Assembly (NCBI RefSeq): GCF_016862395.1
Contig: NZ_BOMW01000035.1
Span: 62,001-126,000, forward strand
Length of the DNA stretch: 64,000 bases
Direction: 5' to 3'
From: Actinoplanes siamensis
GTDB taxonomy: Bacteria > Actinomycetota > Actinomycetes > Mycobacteriales > Micromonosporaceae
Made by a program: the position numbers and the translations under genes. Below, piece by piece: positions 35,724-44,257 of the stretch (its first letter is position 1; each line of letters starts with the position of its first letter). The notes below the pieces were generated by a model, which did no database searches, was not told where the DNA came from, and saw only the letters and a program-made list of their open reading frames with translations.

Positions 35724-36446
35724 ATGACCGATCTGCTGACGATGCTCACCTCGCCGGCCTGGGTCTACCTCGCGCTCTTCGGGTTTCTCGCGGTGGACGC
35801 CCTGATTCCGGTCATCCCGATCCAGGCCATCATGATCACCTCGGGGGCGCTGACCGTCTACGGCGATCTGCATCTGGCCGCGGTGATCCTGGTCGGCGCG
35901 CTGGGCATGTTCACCGGCGACACCGTCGCGTACGTGCTGGGCCGCTCCACCGGACGCCACCTGGGCGCCCTTCACGCCCGGTTTGCCCCGCCCAGCGAGG
36001 ATAGTGAGAATTCGCGGAACAAGCAGCGAGCCCGGAAGGCGGCCGAGCGCTTCACCCGGGGCCTACGCCGCCCCGGCCCGCTCGTGGTGCTGCTCTGCCG
36101 GTTCGTCCCGGGCGGCCGGATGGCCGCCGGATACAACGCCGGCCGCACCGGCTACCCGATCCGGCACTTCGTCGGGTACGACGGCGCGGCCGCGCTCTGC
36201 TGGGCCAGTTACGGCGGGCTGGTCGGGCACCTGGGCGGCACCGCGGTCACCCAGTCCGCCTGGCGACTGTTCGCGATCGCGGCCGGCGCCGCCCTGGTGT
36301 TCGGGACGGCCGGCTGGATCCTGGCCCTCTTCGGCGGCAAGCCCGACGAGGTGGACGAGCCCGCCGAGCCGGTCACTGAATCTCGTGCAGCATCAACTGA
36401 CGAGCAGCTTCCGCGATCGACCCGGACAGCGACGGATAGATCGTGA
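35724..36446 (+). CDS. DedA family membrane protein
   Basis: 240-aa DedA/SNARE-associated-type protein, a family linked to undecaprenyl-phosphate or phospholipid flipping. Seen: PVIPIQAIMITSGALTVYG, the core GDTVAYVLGRSTGRH, and the re-entrant motif FVPGGRMAAGYNAGRTGYP. The normal FxR...R pattern appears as LLCRFVPGGR. ATG 35724 has a GAGGTGG site; GTG 35712 is possible. The last 74 bp overlap the convergent lpdA-like gene, which gives DedA a charged C-terminal tail. Confidence 0.88.
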   Translation: MTDLLTMLTSPAWVYLALFGFLAVDALIPVIPIQAIMITSGALTVYGDLHLAAVILVGALGMFTGDTVAYVLGRSTGRHLGALHARFAPPSEDSENSRNKQRARKAAERFTRGLRRPGPLVVLLCRFVPGGRMAAGYNAGRTGYPIRHFVGYDGAAALCWASYGGLVGHLGGTAVTQSAWRLFAIAAGAALVFGTAGWILALFGGKPDEVDEPAEPVTESRAASTDEQLPRSTRTATDRS

Positions 36447-37773
36447 TCGTGTGGGCCAACTGGTCCACTGTCAGGTTGTTCTCGATCGCCATGGTGATCG
36501 GCAGGATCAGCTCGCTCGCCTTCGGCGCCACCACCACACCGCCGACGATCTGACCGGTCGCCGGGCGGCAGAACAACTTCACGAAACCGTCCTGCAGACC
36601 GGCCATCTTGGCCCGCGCGTTGCCGGTCAGCGGCAGCATCACCTGACGCGCCGGGGTCCGGCCGGAGTCCACCTCGTTCTGCGAGACGCCGACGGTGGCC
36701 AGCTCCGGGTCGGTGAACACGTTCGCCGAGACGGTGCGCAGGCGCAGCGGGGCCACCGCCTCGCCCATCGCGTGCCAGATCGCGATCCGGCCCTGCATGG
36801 CGGCGACGCTGGCCAGCGGCAGCACCCCGGTGCAGTCGCCGGCCGCGTAGATGCCCGGCACGTTGGTGCGCGACACCCGGTCGACGGTGACGTAGCCGCC
36901 GTCGCCGACCGCCACGCCGTACTCCGCCAGGCCCAGATCTGCCGTGTTCGGCACGGCGCCGACCGCGATCAGCGCGTGCGAGGCCTCGATCACCTGGCCG
37001 CTGGAGAGGGTCACCCGCACGCCGTCGCCGGTGTTGACCACCGAGTCGCCGCGGGACTGGCTGAGAATGGTCATCCCGCGGTCGCGGAACACCCGCTCGA
37101 TCGCCATCGCCGCGTCGGCGTCCTCGTGCGGCATCACCCGCTCGCGGCTGGAGACCAGGGTGACCTTGGTGCCCATCGCGAGATAGGCGCTGGCGAACTC
37201 GGCGCCGGTCACGCCGGAGCCGATCACGACCAGGTGCTCGGGGAGCTCGGTCAGGTCGTACACCTGGCGCCAGTCGAGGATGCGGTCACCGTCCGGACGG
37301 GCGGTCGGCAGCACCCGCGGGGTGGCCCCGGTGGCCAGCAGGACCGTGTCGGCCTCCACCGCGTACGGCTGGCCCTCCTCCGGGGTGATCAGCACCTGAT
37401 GGGTGTGGCCGAGCCGGTCCTCGCCCAGCCGGGCCCGGCCGCGCACCACGTCCACGCCGGCCTTGACCAGCTTGGTCTGGATGTCGCCGGACTGCGCCAG
37501 CGCGAGCCTCTTCACCCGCTCGTTGACCGCCACCGCGTCGACGCTGACCCCGTCCAGCCCACTGGAGCGGATCCCGAAGCGGTCGTTGTGGCGGTGCCCG
37601 GTCATCACCTCGGAGCTGGCGATGAAAGTCTTGGACGGCACACAGTCGGTCAGCACGCAGGCGCCACCCGGCCCGTCCGCCTCGACCAGGGTCACGTCGG
37701 CATCGAGTTGCGCGGCGACCAGGGCCGCCTCGTACCCGCCCGGTCCCCCGCCGATGATCACGATCCGACTCAC
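36373..37773 (-). CDS. lpdA: LpdA-type NAD(P)H quinone reductase
   Basis: Flavoprotein of 466 aa in the pyridine nucleotide-disulfide reductase family. FAD motif IVIIGGGPGGYEAALVA; two-cysteine site GGACVLTDCVPSK (Cys39, Cys44); NAD motif VIGSGVTGAEFASAY; FAD motif IYAAGDCTGV. The C-terminal His-Glu pair of true disulfide reductases (HPTxxE) is replaced by IYPSLSGSIAEAA, so it should not act as a lipoamide dehydrogenase. The M. tuberculosis LpdA (Rv3303c) is a quinone reductase of this kind. GTG 37773 has a GGAGGT site. Confidence 0.9.
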   Translation of the reverse strand: MSRIVIIGGGPGGYEAALVAAQLDADVTLVEADGPGGACVLTDCVPSKTFIASSEVMTGHRHNDRFGIRSSGLDGVSVDAVAVNERVKRLALAQSGDIQTKLVKAGVDVVRGRARLGEDRLGHTHQVLITPEEGQPYAVEADTVLLATGATPRVLPTARPDGDRILDWRQVYDLTELPEHLVVIGSGVTGAEFASAYLAMGTKVTLVSSRERVMPHEDADAAMAIERVFRDRGMTILSQSRGDSVVNTGDGVRVTLSSGQVIEASHALIAVGAVPNTADLGLAEYGVAVGDGGYVTVDRVSRTNVPGIYAAGDCTGVLPLASVAAMQGRIAIWHAMGEAVAPLRLRTVSANVFTDPELATVGVSQNEVDSGRTPARQVMLPLTGNARAKMAGLQDGFVKLFCRPATGQIVGGVVVAPKASELILPITMAIENNLTVDQLAHTITIYPSLSGSIAEAARQLMLHEIQ

Positions 37774-37868
37774 GATTACCTGACCTCCAACGCTTTCCCT
37801 GCGGCGTAAAAGCCCCATCGAACGTGCCGACACGCACCACTCATATTCTCACCGACCGTAGATCCGGC

Positions 37869-37874
37869 TATCGT
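37869..37874 (+). promoter_or_regulatory. Leaderless -10 box of the GGCT-like gene
   Basis: TATCGT seven bases before the GTG at 37882. Confidence 0.4.
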
Positions 37875-37881
37875 CGTCGCC

Positions 37882-38343
37882 GTGCGTCATTACGCCGCGT
37901 ATGGCTCGAACCTGGACCCAGCCCGCATGCTGGCCTACTGTCCGCACTCGCCGATGGTCGGCGTGGGGTGGATCGAGGGCTGGCGCCTGACCTTCGCCGG
38001 GGAAGGGGAAATCGGCTGGGAGGGGGCGGTGACGACGATCGTCGAGTCGCCCGGCGACCGCGTCTTCGTCTCCCTGTACGACGTGCATCCGTGGGATGCG
38101 GCGCAGCTCGACGAGGTCGAGGGGGTGCCCGCCGGGACGTACCAGAAGCTCACCGTGCGTGTATCGACGCTCGACGGTGAGGTGCCCGCCTGGGTCTACG
38201 TCTTCGCCGGTTACGAGGGCGGCCTGCCCACCACGTGGTATCTCTCCGAGATCGCCAACGCGGCCGAGAAGGCCGGCGCCCCCGACGACTACGTCAGCGA
38301 CCTGCGCCGGCGCCCGACCCGGACGGCCTCCCCGGAGGCCTGA
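37882..38343 (+). CDS. Gamma-glutamylcyclotransferase-like protein
   Basis: 153-aa protein of the GGCT/AIG2-like fold. The substrate loop YAAYGSNLDPARM is intact, and EVEGVPAGTYQKLTV holds the acidic residue region. This family releases 5-oxoproline from gamma-glutamyl compounds or modifies gamma-glutamyl amines; the substrate is unknown. It is divergent from lpdA, as is Rv3304 from Rv3303c in M. tuberculosis. GTG 37882 follows TATCGT by seven bases. Confidence 0.85.
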   Translation: MRHYAAYGSNLDPARMLAYCPHSPMVGVGWIEGWRLTFAGEGEIGWEGAVTTIVESPGDRVFVSLYDVHPWDAAQLDEVEGVPAGTYQKLTVRVSTLDGEVPAWVYVFAGYEGGLPTTWYLSEIANAAEKAGAPDDYVSDLRRRPTRTASPEA

Positions 38344-38572
38344 CGCCGGCCGCCGCCACGGTGGTCTGATACACGTTCGCCCGGTAGAGCGGGGTCATCC
38401 CGACCTTCCGGTAGAGGCGCGCGGCCTCCGTCGGGTTCGCCATGTCCACACCGAGCCCGGCCTGCGACCGCCCCTTGGCCGCGTAGGCGGCGAACGCGTG
38501 GAACTCCAGCATCGCCGGCACGTCGCCGAGCGTGGGCCGGCGGATGCTCCAGCCGGGCCGAAGCGCGCTCAT
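38294..38572 (-). pseudogene. GNAT acetyltransferase remnant with internal deletion
   Basis: The 92-residue frame begins like a GNAT N-terminus (IRRPTLGDVPAMLEF) and jumps directly to a GNAT C-terminal half (GLGVDMANPTEAARLYRKVG, then TPLYRANVY). The central acetyl-CoA-binding motif A (Q/RxxGxG/A) and its strands are missing, about 150 residues less than a normal member. It therefore looks like the product of an in-frame deletion. A short stable peptide cannot be excluded. Confidence 0.65.
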
Positions 38573-38627
38573 GCCGGGATCCGACCACGCCCGGCGGGCC
38601 GTTGCCAACCAATTTCACCCGGACGGC

Positions 38628-39365
38628 TCAGCGCGCGAACCGGTGACCCAGCGACTCCAGCAGACCGGCCAGCTCCACCCGCTCGGTCCGGTCCAGGACC
38701 GCGAAAGCCTGCCCGGCCAGCGAGTTCGCCACCGCCTCGGCCCACATCAGCCGCCGCACCAGGGGGCCGGCCGCCGGATACGGCGACTGCCACCCGAGCG
38801 CCACCGCCCCGGTCTCGCCCTCCGGCCCGGCGATGATCGCCTCCAGCGGCGTCAGCCCGCCGGCCCGGACCGCGATCACATGCACCCCCTGCCGGTGCTC
38901 GTGCAGCAGATGCAGCAGCACCGCGGCCCGCGCCCCGGGCTCCTGGCTCGGCACCGGCATCGCCCGCCAGGCCGCGAACAGCGGCAGACCCGCCGGATCC
39001 ACCCCGTCCACCACCCGCTCGGCGAGCTCCAGCAGCCGGCCCAGCCGCGGGAATGCGCCCACCTGCTCCTCGCCCCAGGTGCACAGCTCGCGCAGGTGCC
39101 AGGTCGCCACCTCGGACGGCTGCGAGCTCTTCGCCGTCGACTCCCAGCCCTCGGTGACCGCCTCCGGCGCGATGAACGCGATCGCCGCCGCCACCGTCTC
39201 CGGCCGCACGTCACCGAGCGCTCCGGCCCGGGCCGAGACGTGGTACGCCCAGCCGGAGAGTCCCAACAGGCGGGCCCGGCGCAGGGTCTGCGGCGATTCG
39301 GCGAAGGCTCCGACGATGGTGGCGACGCTCGCCTTGGCGTTGGCCGCTGCCTGTTCGGGGGTCAC
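38628..39365 (-). CDS. SCO6745 family protein
   Basis: 245-aa protein resembling the actinobacterial SCO6745 (HTH_67/SalK-like) family. Features: GLSGWAYHVSARAGALGDV, ATWHLRELCTWGEEQV, LRGDRHGVH-type segment LLHEHRQGVHVIAVRAGGLT, and WQSPYPAAGPLVRRL. No signal peptide or membrane helix. Function not established. GTG 39365. Upstream (39375-39415) is a short AT-rich stretch that may hold its promoter. Confidence 0.75.
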   Translation of the reverse strand: MTPEQAAANAKASVATIVGAFAESPQTLRRARLLGLSGWAYHVSARAGALGDVRPETVAAAIAFIAPEAVTEGWESTAKSSQPSEVATWHLRELCTWGEEQVGAFPRLGRLLELAERVVDGVDPAGLPLFAAWRAMPVPSQEPGARAAVLLHLLHEHRQGVHVIAVRAGGLTPLEAIIAGPEGETGAVALGWQSPYPAAGPLVRRLMWAEAVANSLAGQAFAVLDRTERVELAGLLESLGHRFAR

Positions 39366-39491
39366 CGCCCGATTCTGCTCTCCCTGACCGATTAAATAAA
39401 ACGCTCTAGTTAGTACTCCCTATCCCGGCTTGAGATCGCATGACGCGGGACCGGGCTTGGCGGGGTCCGGGCAGGGTCGGGGCCGGGCGGA

Positions 39492-40505
39492 TCAGGGGTT
39501 GGTCATCAGGTCGTCGAGGGCGGCTTGGACGTCGCCCACCCGGCGGCGGGCGGTGGCGGTCTCGCGTTCGGCGGTGCGGCGGGCCAGTTTGCGGCGAGCC
39601 ACCTCGGCGACCGCTTCCGTACGGCGGCGCTCCAGCTCGGCCAGCTGCGCCTCCAAGTCGTCGACCAGGTCCTCGGCGTCGCGTTCGGCGGCCTCCGCTC
39701 GTACCAGTTGTTCGTCGGCACGCCGCTCGGCCGCCTCCGCCGAGGCCAGATCGCGTTCCAGCTCCCGGCGTCGCCGCTTGTTCTCCCGGCGGCGGCGTTC
39801 CCGGACGGCCCGCTCGCGTGCCTCCCGCGCCGACAGCTCCCGAGCCTCTCCCTCCCGGGCGGCCTGTTCGGCGGCTGTCCCCGGCGTATCCTCCCGGCTG
39901 TCGCCTGCGGCGATCCGCGCCGGCCGCTTCTGGGCACCGTCCGGCGCGGCACGCCCCGGCGGCTCGGCGGCGTCGGAGGAGAGGTCGTCGTCCCCGCCCG
40001 TGATCAGGCGCAGGCGGGGACGCGGGACCTCACCGAAACCGGCGTACGCCGCGGCGCGGATCAACCGGCCGGTCCGGACCTGGTCGGCGACCTCCGGGTC
40101 GGCGAGGGCCGCGGTGAACGTCGCCTCCACCTCGTCCAGCGGCAGCTTCGACGCCCCGGCGCCGGCCGCCACCGCGAGCTTGCGGGCCGCCGCGACCAGG
40201 GCCGACACGAAGACGCGGCGCTGCTGGGACAGTTCGCGCAGCTGGTCGCCCTGCAGCTCGCGCTGGGCGGCCCGGAGCGCTCCGGAGAGCTGGACCAGTT
40301 CGCTGATCAGGTCCGGCCGGCGGCGGGCCAGCAGGTTGACCACCCAGGCGGCCACGGTGGGCTTCTTCAGCGCGGCGAGCCGCTTGGCCGCCTCCCGGTC
40401 GCCCGCCGAGCGGGCCGCCGCGATCGCGGCGGCCCGGGTCGCCACGAAACCGTCCGGCGGCTCCTCGTAGAGCCGCCGGACCACGTCGTCGATCAGGTTC
40501 GGCAC
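39492..40505 (-). CDS. Conserved actinobacterial coiled-coil protein
   Basis: 337 aa, function unknown. The N-terminal part (about 1-165) is a conserved helical domain (DVVRRLYEEPPDGFVATRAA, then AALKKPTVAAWVVNLLARRR). A polar linker (about 170-215) leads to a long Arg/Glu-rich coiled coil (about 215-330; RERAVRERRRRENKRRRREL). The GTG at 40505 is directly after the stop of the MBL-fold gene, so the two are cotranscribed. Confidence 0.8.
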   Translation of the reverse strand: MPNLIDDVVRRLYEEPPDGFVATRAAAIAAARSAGDREAAKRLAALKKPTVAAWVVNLLARRRPDLISELVQLSGALRAAQRELQGDQLRELSQQRRVFVSALVAAARKLAVAAGAGASKLPLDEVEATFTAALADPEVADQVRTGRLIRAAAYAGFGEVPRPRLRLITGGDDDLSSDAAEPPGRAAPDGAQKRPARIAAGDSREDTPGTAAEQAAREGEARELSAREARERAVRERRRRENKRRRRELERDLASAEAAERRADEQLVRAEAAERDAEDLVDDLEAQLAELERRRTEAVAEVARRKLARRTAERETATARRRVGDVQAALDDLMTNP

Positions 40506-40506
40506 G

Positions 40507-41142
40507 TCAGTCGAGCGTGGCGCCGGGTGCCAGGTGCTGGTAGCGGGTCTCGGAGAAATTCTCCAGGTGACCGTCGGAGACGGCCGCGCCGCGTTCGTTG
40601 AGCAGGCCGTCGTGGATGGCGATGGCCCGGTCCGGCCGGACCGCGCGGGTGAACTCCAGGGCCTCGGAGATCTTCAGCCACGGCGCGTTGAGCGGGACGC
40701 ACAGAGTGTCGACCGGGGTGTCGTCCGGAACCACGAACGAGTCGCCGGGGTGGTAGACGTTCGTGTTCCCGTCCGAGATCAGATACCCGAGATTGACGAT
40801 CCTCGGGACGTAGGGGTGGATCACGGCGTGCTGTCCGCCATACGCCCGCAGGGCGAAGCCCGCGGCCGCGAACTCCGCGCCGGGCGCCACCGGCGTGGTC
40901 GCCTCGGCGACCTCGCCGAGCTTCTTCAGGACCTCCTCGTGCGCGAAGATCCGCAGATCGGGCCGGCGGGACACGGCCGCGGTGACCGCCGCCACGTCCA
41001 GGTGGTCGAAGTGCTCGTGGGTGATCACCACGGCATCCGCACCGTCCAGTACCGACTTCTCGGAGAATTCGCCCGGATCGACGACGAGCACCCCCGCCCC
41101 CTCGATCCGTAGACAGGAATGAGTGAACTTCGTGACACGCAC
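40507..41142 (-). CDS. MBL-fold metal-dependent hydrolase (UlaG-like)
   Basis: 211-aa metallo-beta-lactamase-fold protein. Metal ligands are in ITHEHFDHLD (HxHxDH variant), the later histidines in GGQHAVIHP, and NVYHPGDSFV. The start RVTKFTHSCLRIEGAG is typical of the UlaG-like subgroup. Substrate unknown. GTG 41142. It is the first gene of a pair with the coiled-coil protein and is divergent from the DUF4349 lipoprotein. Confidence 0.85.
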   Translation of the reverse strand: MRVTKFTHSCLRIEGAGVLVVDPGEFSEKSVLDGADAVVITHEHFDHLDVAAVTAAVSRRPDLRIFAHEEVLKKLGEVAEATTPVAPGAEFAAAGFALRAYGGQHAVIHPYVPRIVNLGYLISDGNTNVYHPGDSFVVPDDTPVDTLCVPLNAPWLKISEALEFTRAVRPDRAIAIHDGLLNERGAAVSDGHLENFSETRYQHLAPGATLD

Positions 41143-41247
41143 GGTGCTCCTCCGTCGCTGAATCGTGACCGGTCATCTCGCAGTCTGCCGGAACCGGGAA
41201 CCGGCTGCCGAACGTCCCAGCGGTCAGTCGTACCGACGATCGGAGTG

Positions 41248-42210
41248 ATGATGCGGAAACGGGGATACATCTGGTTCGGCGCCGTGCTGATCAGCGGCGC
41301 GCTCCTGGCCGGCTGCGGCGCCGGCAGCGCCTCCGACGACGCGGCCTCGTCGACCGGCGGCGAGGCCGCCGCGCCCGCCGCGGGTCGGGCCGAGCCGGCG
41401 CCGGCGGACCAGCGCCAGGCCGGCGCCGGCAGCACCGGGCAGGGCAAGGACACCACGGCACAGGCGCCGGACCTGAGCGTGGAGCAGCGTTCGATCATCT
41501 ACACCGGCACGATCACCGTCCAGGTCGAGGACGTCAACGCGGCAGCGGCCCAGGCTCTCGGAATCGCCGGCGGGACCGGCGGCTTCGTCGCCGGCGACGA
41601 GCGGCAGAGCGGCGGGGGCGGCGCCGACACGGCGACGATGAAGCTGCGCATCCCGGCCGCCAGATTCGGCGCGGCGCTGGAACAGATCGCCAAGCTGGGT
41701 ACGGAGAAGAATCGGGCGATCACCACCGAGGACGTCACCGAGCAGGTGGTCGACCTGGACGCCCGGATCGCGGTCCAGCAGGCCCGGGTGGACAGCGGCC
41801 GCAAGCTGCTCGGTCAGGCCAAGTCACTGAACGACCTGGTGATGCTGGAGAAGGAAGTGGCCACCCGGGAGTCGGACCTGGCGTCCCTGCAGGCCAAGAA
41901 GCGCCGCCTCGCCGATCTGTCCGCGCTCAGCACGGTCACCGTGGTCCTGCTCGGCCCGGAGGCACCGGCCGCCGGCGACGACGATCCGGCGGGGTTCCTC
42001 GGTGGGCTCAAGGGCGGGTGGGACGCGTTGGTCGCCTCGCTGGGGGTGCTGCTCACCGTCCTCGGCGCGCTGCTGCCGTGGATCGTCGCGCTGGGGCTGC
42101 CGGCGTGGGGGACGCTGTGGTTCGCGCGCCGTTATCGCCGGGCTCGCGGGAACCGGGAGCCCGCGGCCGCGCCGCCGGCGCCGCCGGCGGAATCGCCGGC
42201 CGCTCCGTAG
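41248..42210 (+). CDS. DUF4349 lipoprotein
   Basis: About 320 aa. A lipoprotein signal (ISGALLAGC, lipobox LAGC around residue 23) is followed by a polar linker, then the DUF4349 domain (about 85-260) with IIYTGTITVQVEDVNAAAAQ and TEDVTEQVVDLDARIAVQQA, which ends in a coiled coil. A C-terminal membrane helix (LGVLLTVLGALLPWIVALGL) and basic tail follow. Start is one of GTG 41245, ATG 41248 or ATG 41251, all behind CGGAG. Function unknown. Confidence 0.85.
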   Translation: MMRKRGYIWFGAVLISGALLAGCGAGSASDDAASSTGGEAAAPAAGRAEPAPADQRQAGAGSTGQGKDTTAQAPDLSVEQRSIIYTGTITVQVEDVNAAAAQALGIAGGTGGFVAGDERQSGGGGADTATMKLRIPAARFGAALEQIAKLGTEKNRAITTEDVTEQVVDLDARIAVQQARVDSGRKLLGQAKSLNDLVMLEKEVATRESDLASLQAKKRRLADLSALSTVTVVLLGPEAPAAGDDDPAGFLGGLKGGWDALVASLGVLLTVLGALLPWIVALGLPAWGTLWFARRYRRARGNREPAAAPPAPPAESPAAP

Positions 42211-42529
42211 CCGGCCCCGGCCCGCCGTAGCGGGCTCCGCCTCACGCTCGGGCTTCTCACCCGGGGTGGCGAGAGACCGCAGGTGACGAAGGCGTCGGCG
42301 CGGCTTGCGGTATCCGGCTGGTGCTCATGGAATGGCGCAGGCCACGCCGAACAGCGCGGTTCGCACGAGACCGCGCATACCGACGCGATTCCGCAGAGGT
42401 CGCCGGAGCGGCATGTCCGCGGAAGCGGCGCACCCGCGGAAGCGGCGGATGGTGGCGAGAGCGGCCCGCGAAGGTGGCGGGTTGGAAGGCGCCGGGGCTG
42501 GAAGGTGCCGGGGTTAGAAGGTGCCGGGG
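42211..42529. other. Intergenic gap with hairpin and 16-bp repeats
   Basis: No gene is seen. A small GCCCGC-CGTA-GCGGGC hairpin (42220-42235) can terminate the DUF4349 gene. The far end carries the 16-bp tandem repeats listed separately. Confidence 0.5.
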
Positions 42530-42543
42530 TTAGAAGGTGCCGG
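42485..42543. repeat. 16-bp tandem repeats over the amidohydrolase stop codon
   Basis: About 3.6 units of GAAGGTGCCGGGGTTA (starts at 42485, 42501, 42517, 42533). On the minus strand each full unit carries an in-phase-looking TAAC...GGCACCTTC, and the amidohydrolase stop (42530-42532) lies within the third unit. Confidence 0.8.
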
Positions 42544-43786
42544 AGGAAAGGGCGGCCAGAGCCGTATGAGCCATCACCCGGATCCCGTGCCCCATGCAAC
42601 TCTCGTCCACGTCGAAGTCCCCCTGGTGCAGATCGTGCCGCACATCCGACCCGGGCACCCCGGTCCCCAGGCGGATCATCGCGCCCGGAACGTGCTCCAG
42701 GTAGAACGAGAAGTCCTCCCCACCCATGCTGATCTCCGCCTCGACCACCCGGTCGGCCCCGAGAGCGGCCCCCGCGGCGCCGGCGATGATCGCCGTAGCC
42801 ATCCGGTCGTTGATCACCGGTGGGACGCCGCGCTTGTAGTCGACCTCGACCTCGGCCCCGGTGGCGGCCACCACGTCCCGGATCAGCTTGGTGATCATCT
42901 CGGGGGCCTCGCGCCAGGCCTGCCGGTTGAGGATGCGGACCGTGCCGCTGACCTCGCCGGTGCCGGGGATCGCGTTGAACGCCTGACCGGCGTGCACCGA
43001 GCCCCAGACCAGCGAGACCCCGGCGCGCGGGTCGACCCGGCGGTCCAGCAGGGCCGGCACGTCGACGATCACCCGGCCCAGCGCGTGCACCAGGTCGGCG
43101 GTCAGGTGCGGGCGCGCGGTGTGCCCGCCCGGACCGGACAGCATCACCCGGACCGTGTCGGCGGCCGCGGTGAACGGGCCGGAGCGCACCCCGACCAGGC
43201 CGGACGGCAGTTGCGGGTAGCAGTGCAGGGCGTAGATCGCGGACACGTCCTTGAGCCCGCCCGCGGCGATCACCTCGGGCGCGCCGGACGGGATGGCCTC
43301 CTCGCCGGGCTGGAACAGCAGTCGCACCCGGCCGGGCAGCTCACCCTGCTCGTCGAGCTTGGCCAGGGCCAGGCCGAGGCCGAGCAGCACGGTGGTGTGC
43401 ACGTCGTGGCCGCAGGCGTGGGCCAGTTTCTCGACGGTGCTGCGGTAGGGCACGTCCTTGAGGTCGTGCAGCGGCAGCGCGTCCAGGTCGGCCCGGAACG
43501 CGATCACCCGGTCACCGGAGCCGACGTCGCAGATCACGCCGTTGCCGCGGGGCATCAGGCGCGGCGACAGGCCGGCCACGGTCAGCTCCCGGGCGATCAG
43601 CGCGGCGGTCTCGAACTCGGAGTGTGACGGCTCCGGGTGGGCGTGGATGTGCCTGCGGATTGCGACCAGCTCGGCTCCCCGGGCGGCGAGCCAGCGGTCC
43701 AGCCGGCCGGGGAGGGGGTCGGCACCGGGCTCGGGCTCGGTCCACGCCGTATCGGCACCTCCGGGTGCCGTCAGAGCAGTAGTCAC
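42530..43786 (-). CDS. M20 family amidohydrolase
   Basis: 418-aa metal-dependent amidohydrolase (AmiA/hippurate hydrolase group). Zinc-site segments: HIHAHPEPSHSEFET, AFRADLDALPL, KLAHACGHDVHTTVLLG, FQPGEEAIPSGAPEVIAAGG, and MGGEDFSFYLEHVPGAMIRL near the end. The dimerisation domain (about 200-310) has SGPGGHTARPHLTADLVHAL. No signal peptide, so cytoplasmic. GTG 43786 is chosen; further upstream the frame loses conserved content. In M. tuberculosis amiA1/amiB1 occupy the same place before pmmB. Confidence 0.92.
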   Translation of the reverse strand: MTTALTAPGGADTAWTEPEPGADPLPGRLDRWLAARGAELVAIRRHIHAHPEPSHSEFETAALIARELTVAGLSPRLMPRGNGVICDVGSGDRVIAFRADLDALPLHDLKDVPYRSTVEKLAHACGHDVHTTVLLGLGLALAKLDEQGELPGRVRLLFQPGEEAIPSGAPEVIAAGGLKDVSAIYALHCYPQLPSGLVGVRSGPFTAAADTVRVMLSGPGGHTARPHLTADLVHALGRVIVDVPALLDRRVDPRAGVSLVWGSVHAGQAFNAIPGTGEVSGTVRILNRQAWREAPEMITKLIRDVVAATGAEVEVDYKRGVPPVINDRMATAIIAGAAGAALGADRVVEAEISMGGEDFSFYLEHVPGAMIRLGTGVPGSDVRHDLHQGDFDVDESCMGHGIRVMAHTALAALSSGTF

Positions 43787-44257
43787 GTCGGGTTCCAGAT
43801 CACTCTCGGGTTTCGTCGGGTTTGGCGACGCGCGACAGCTTAGTCCGAATTTGGTCACGCTGTGTAACGGTCGGGTAAACATGGCCGGCCCCGATGGTGC
43901 GGCGCTGCGGACGGGTTCGAGGCGGGTGCGGGAGGTCGTCCCGGCCCGCCGACTCCATCAACGGGTAGCGAATCGCAGAGGTGACGCGACACACCACTAG
44001 TACGTTTCACCCTGGCACGAAGTCGCACGCGATCCCCGCCCAACGGGAGGACGTCCGTGCTTCCGGTGGCGGCATCAAACCGATCCGCCAATAAGCATTG
44101 TCCGGAAGATGTAAGGAAGATCACGTCGATACCCCCACCGTCGGCCACCCGGCAGCTACCCTGGGTCGTTTCCTGATGAACACTGCGGACGCGACTTTCG
44201 TTGCGACAGGCGACCGGGCAAGATAGCTCCGTTGGCCCAGCCCCCTAGACCCCCTCG
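43787..44257. other. 471-bp gap between divergent genes
   Basis: Lies between the amidohydrolase and kinase starts. Short open frames exist on both strands, but none has a ribosome site, conserved residues or good codon pattern. AT-richer stretches around 43835-43885 and 44090-44120 may hold the two promoters. Confidence 0.4.

Noticed and set aside
43855..44148. Possible 97-aa gene on the minus strand before the second kinase
   Set aside because: No ribosome site, no conserved composition, and it would cover both promoters of the divergent pair.
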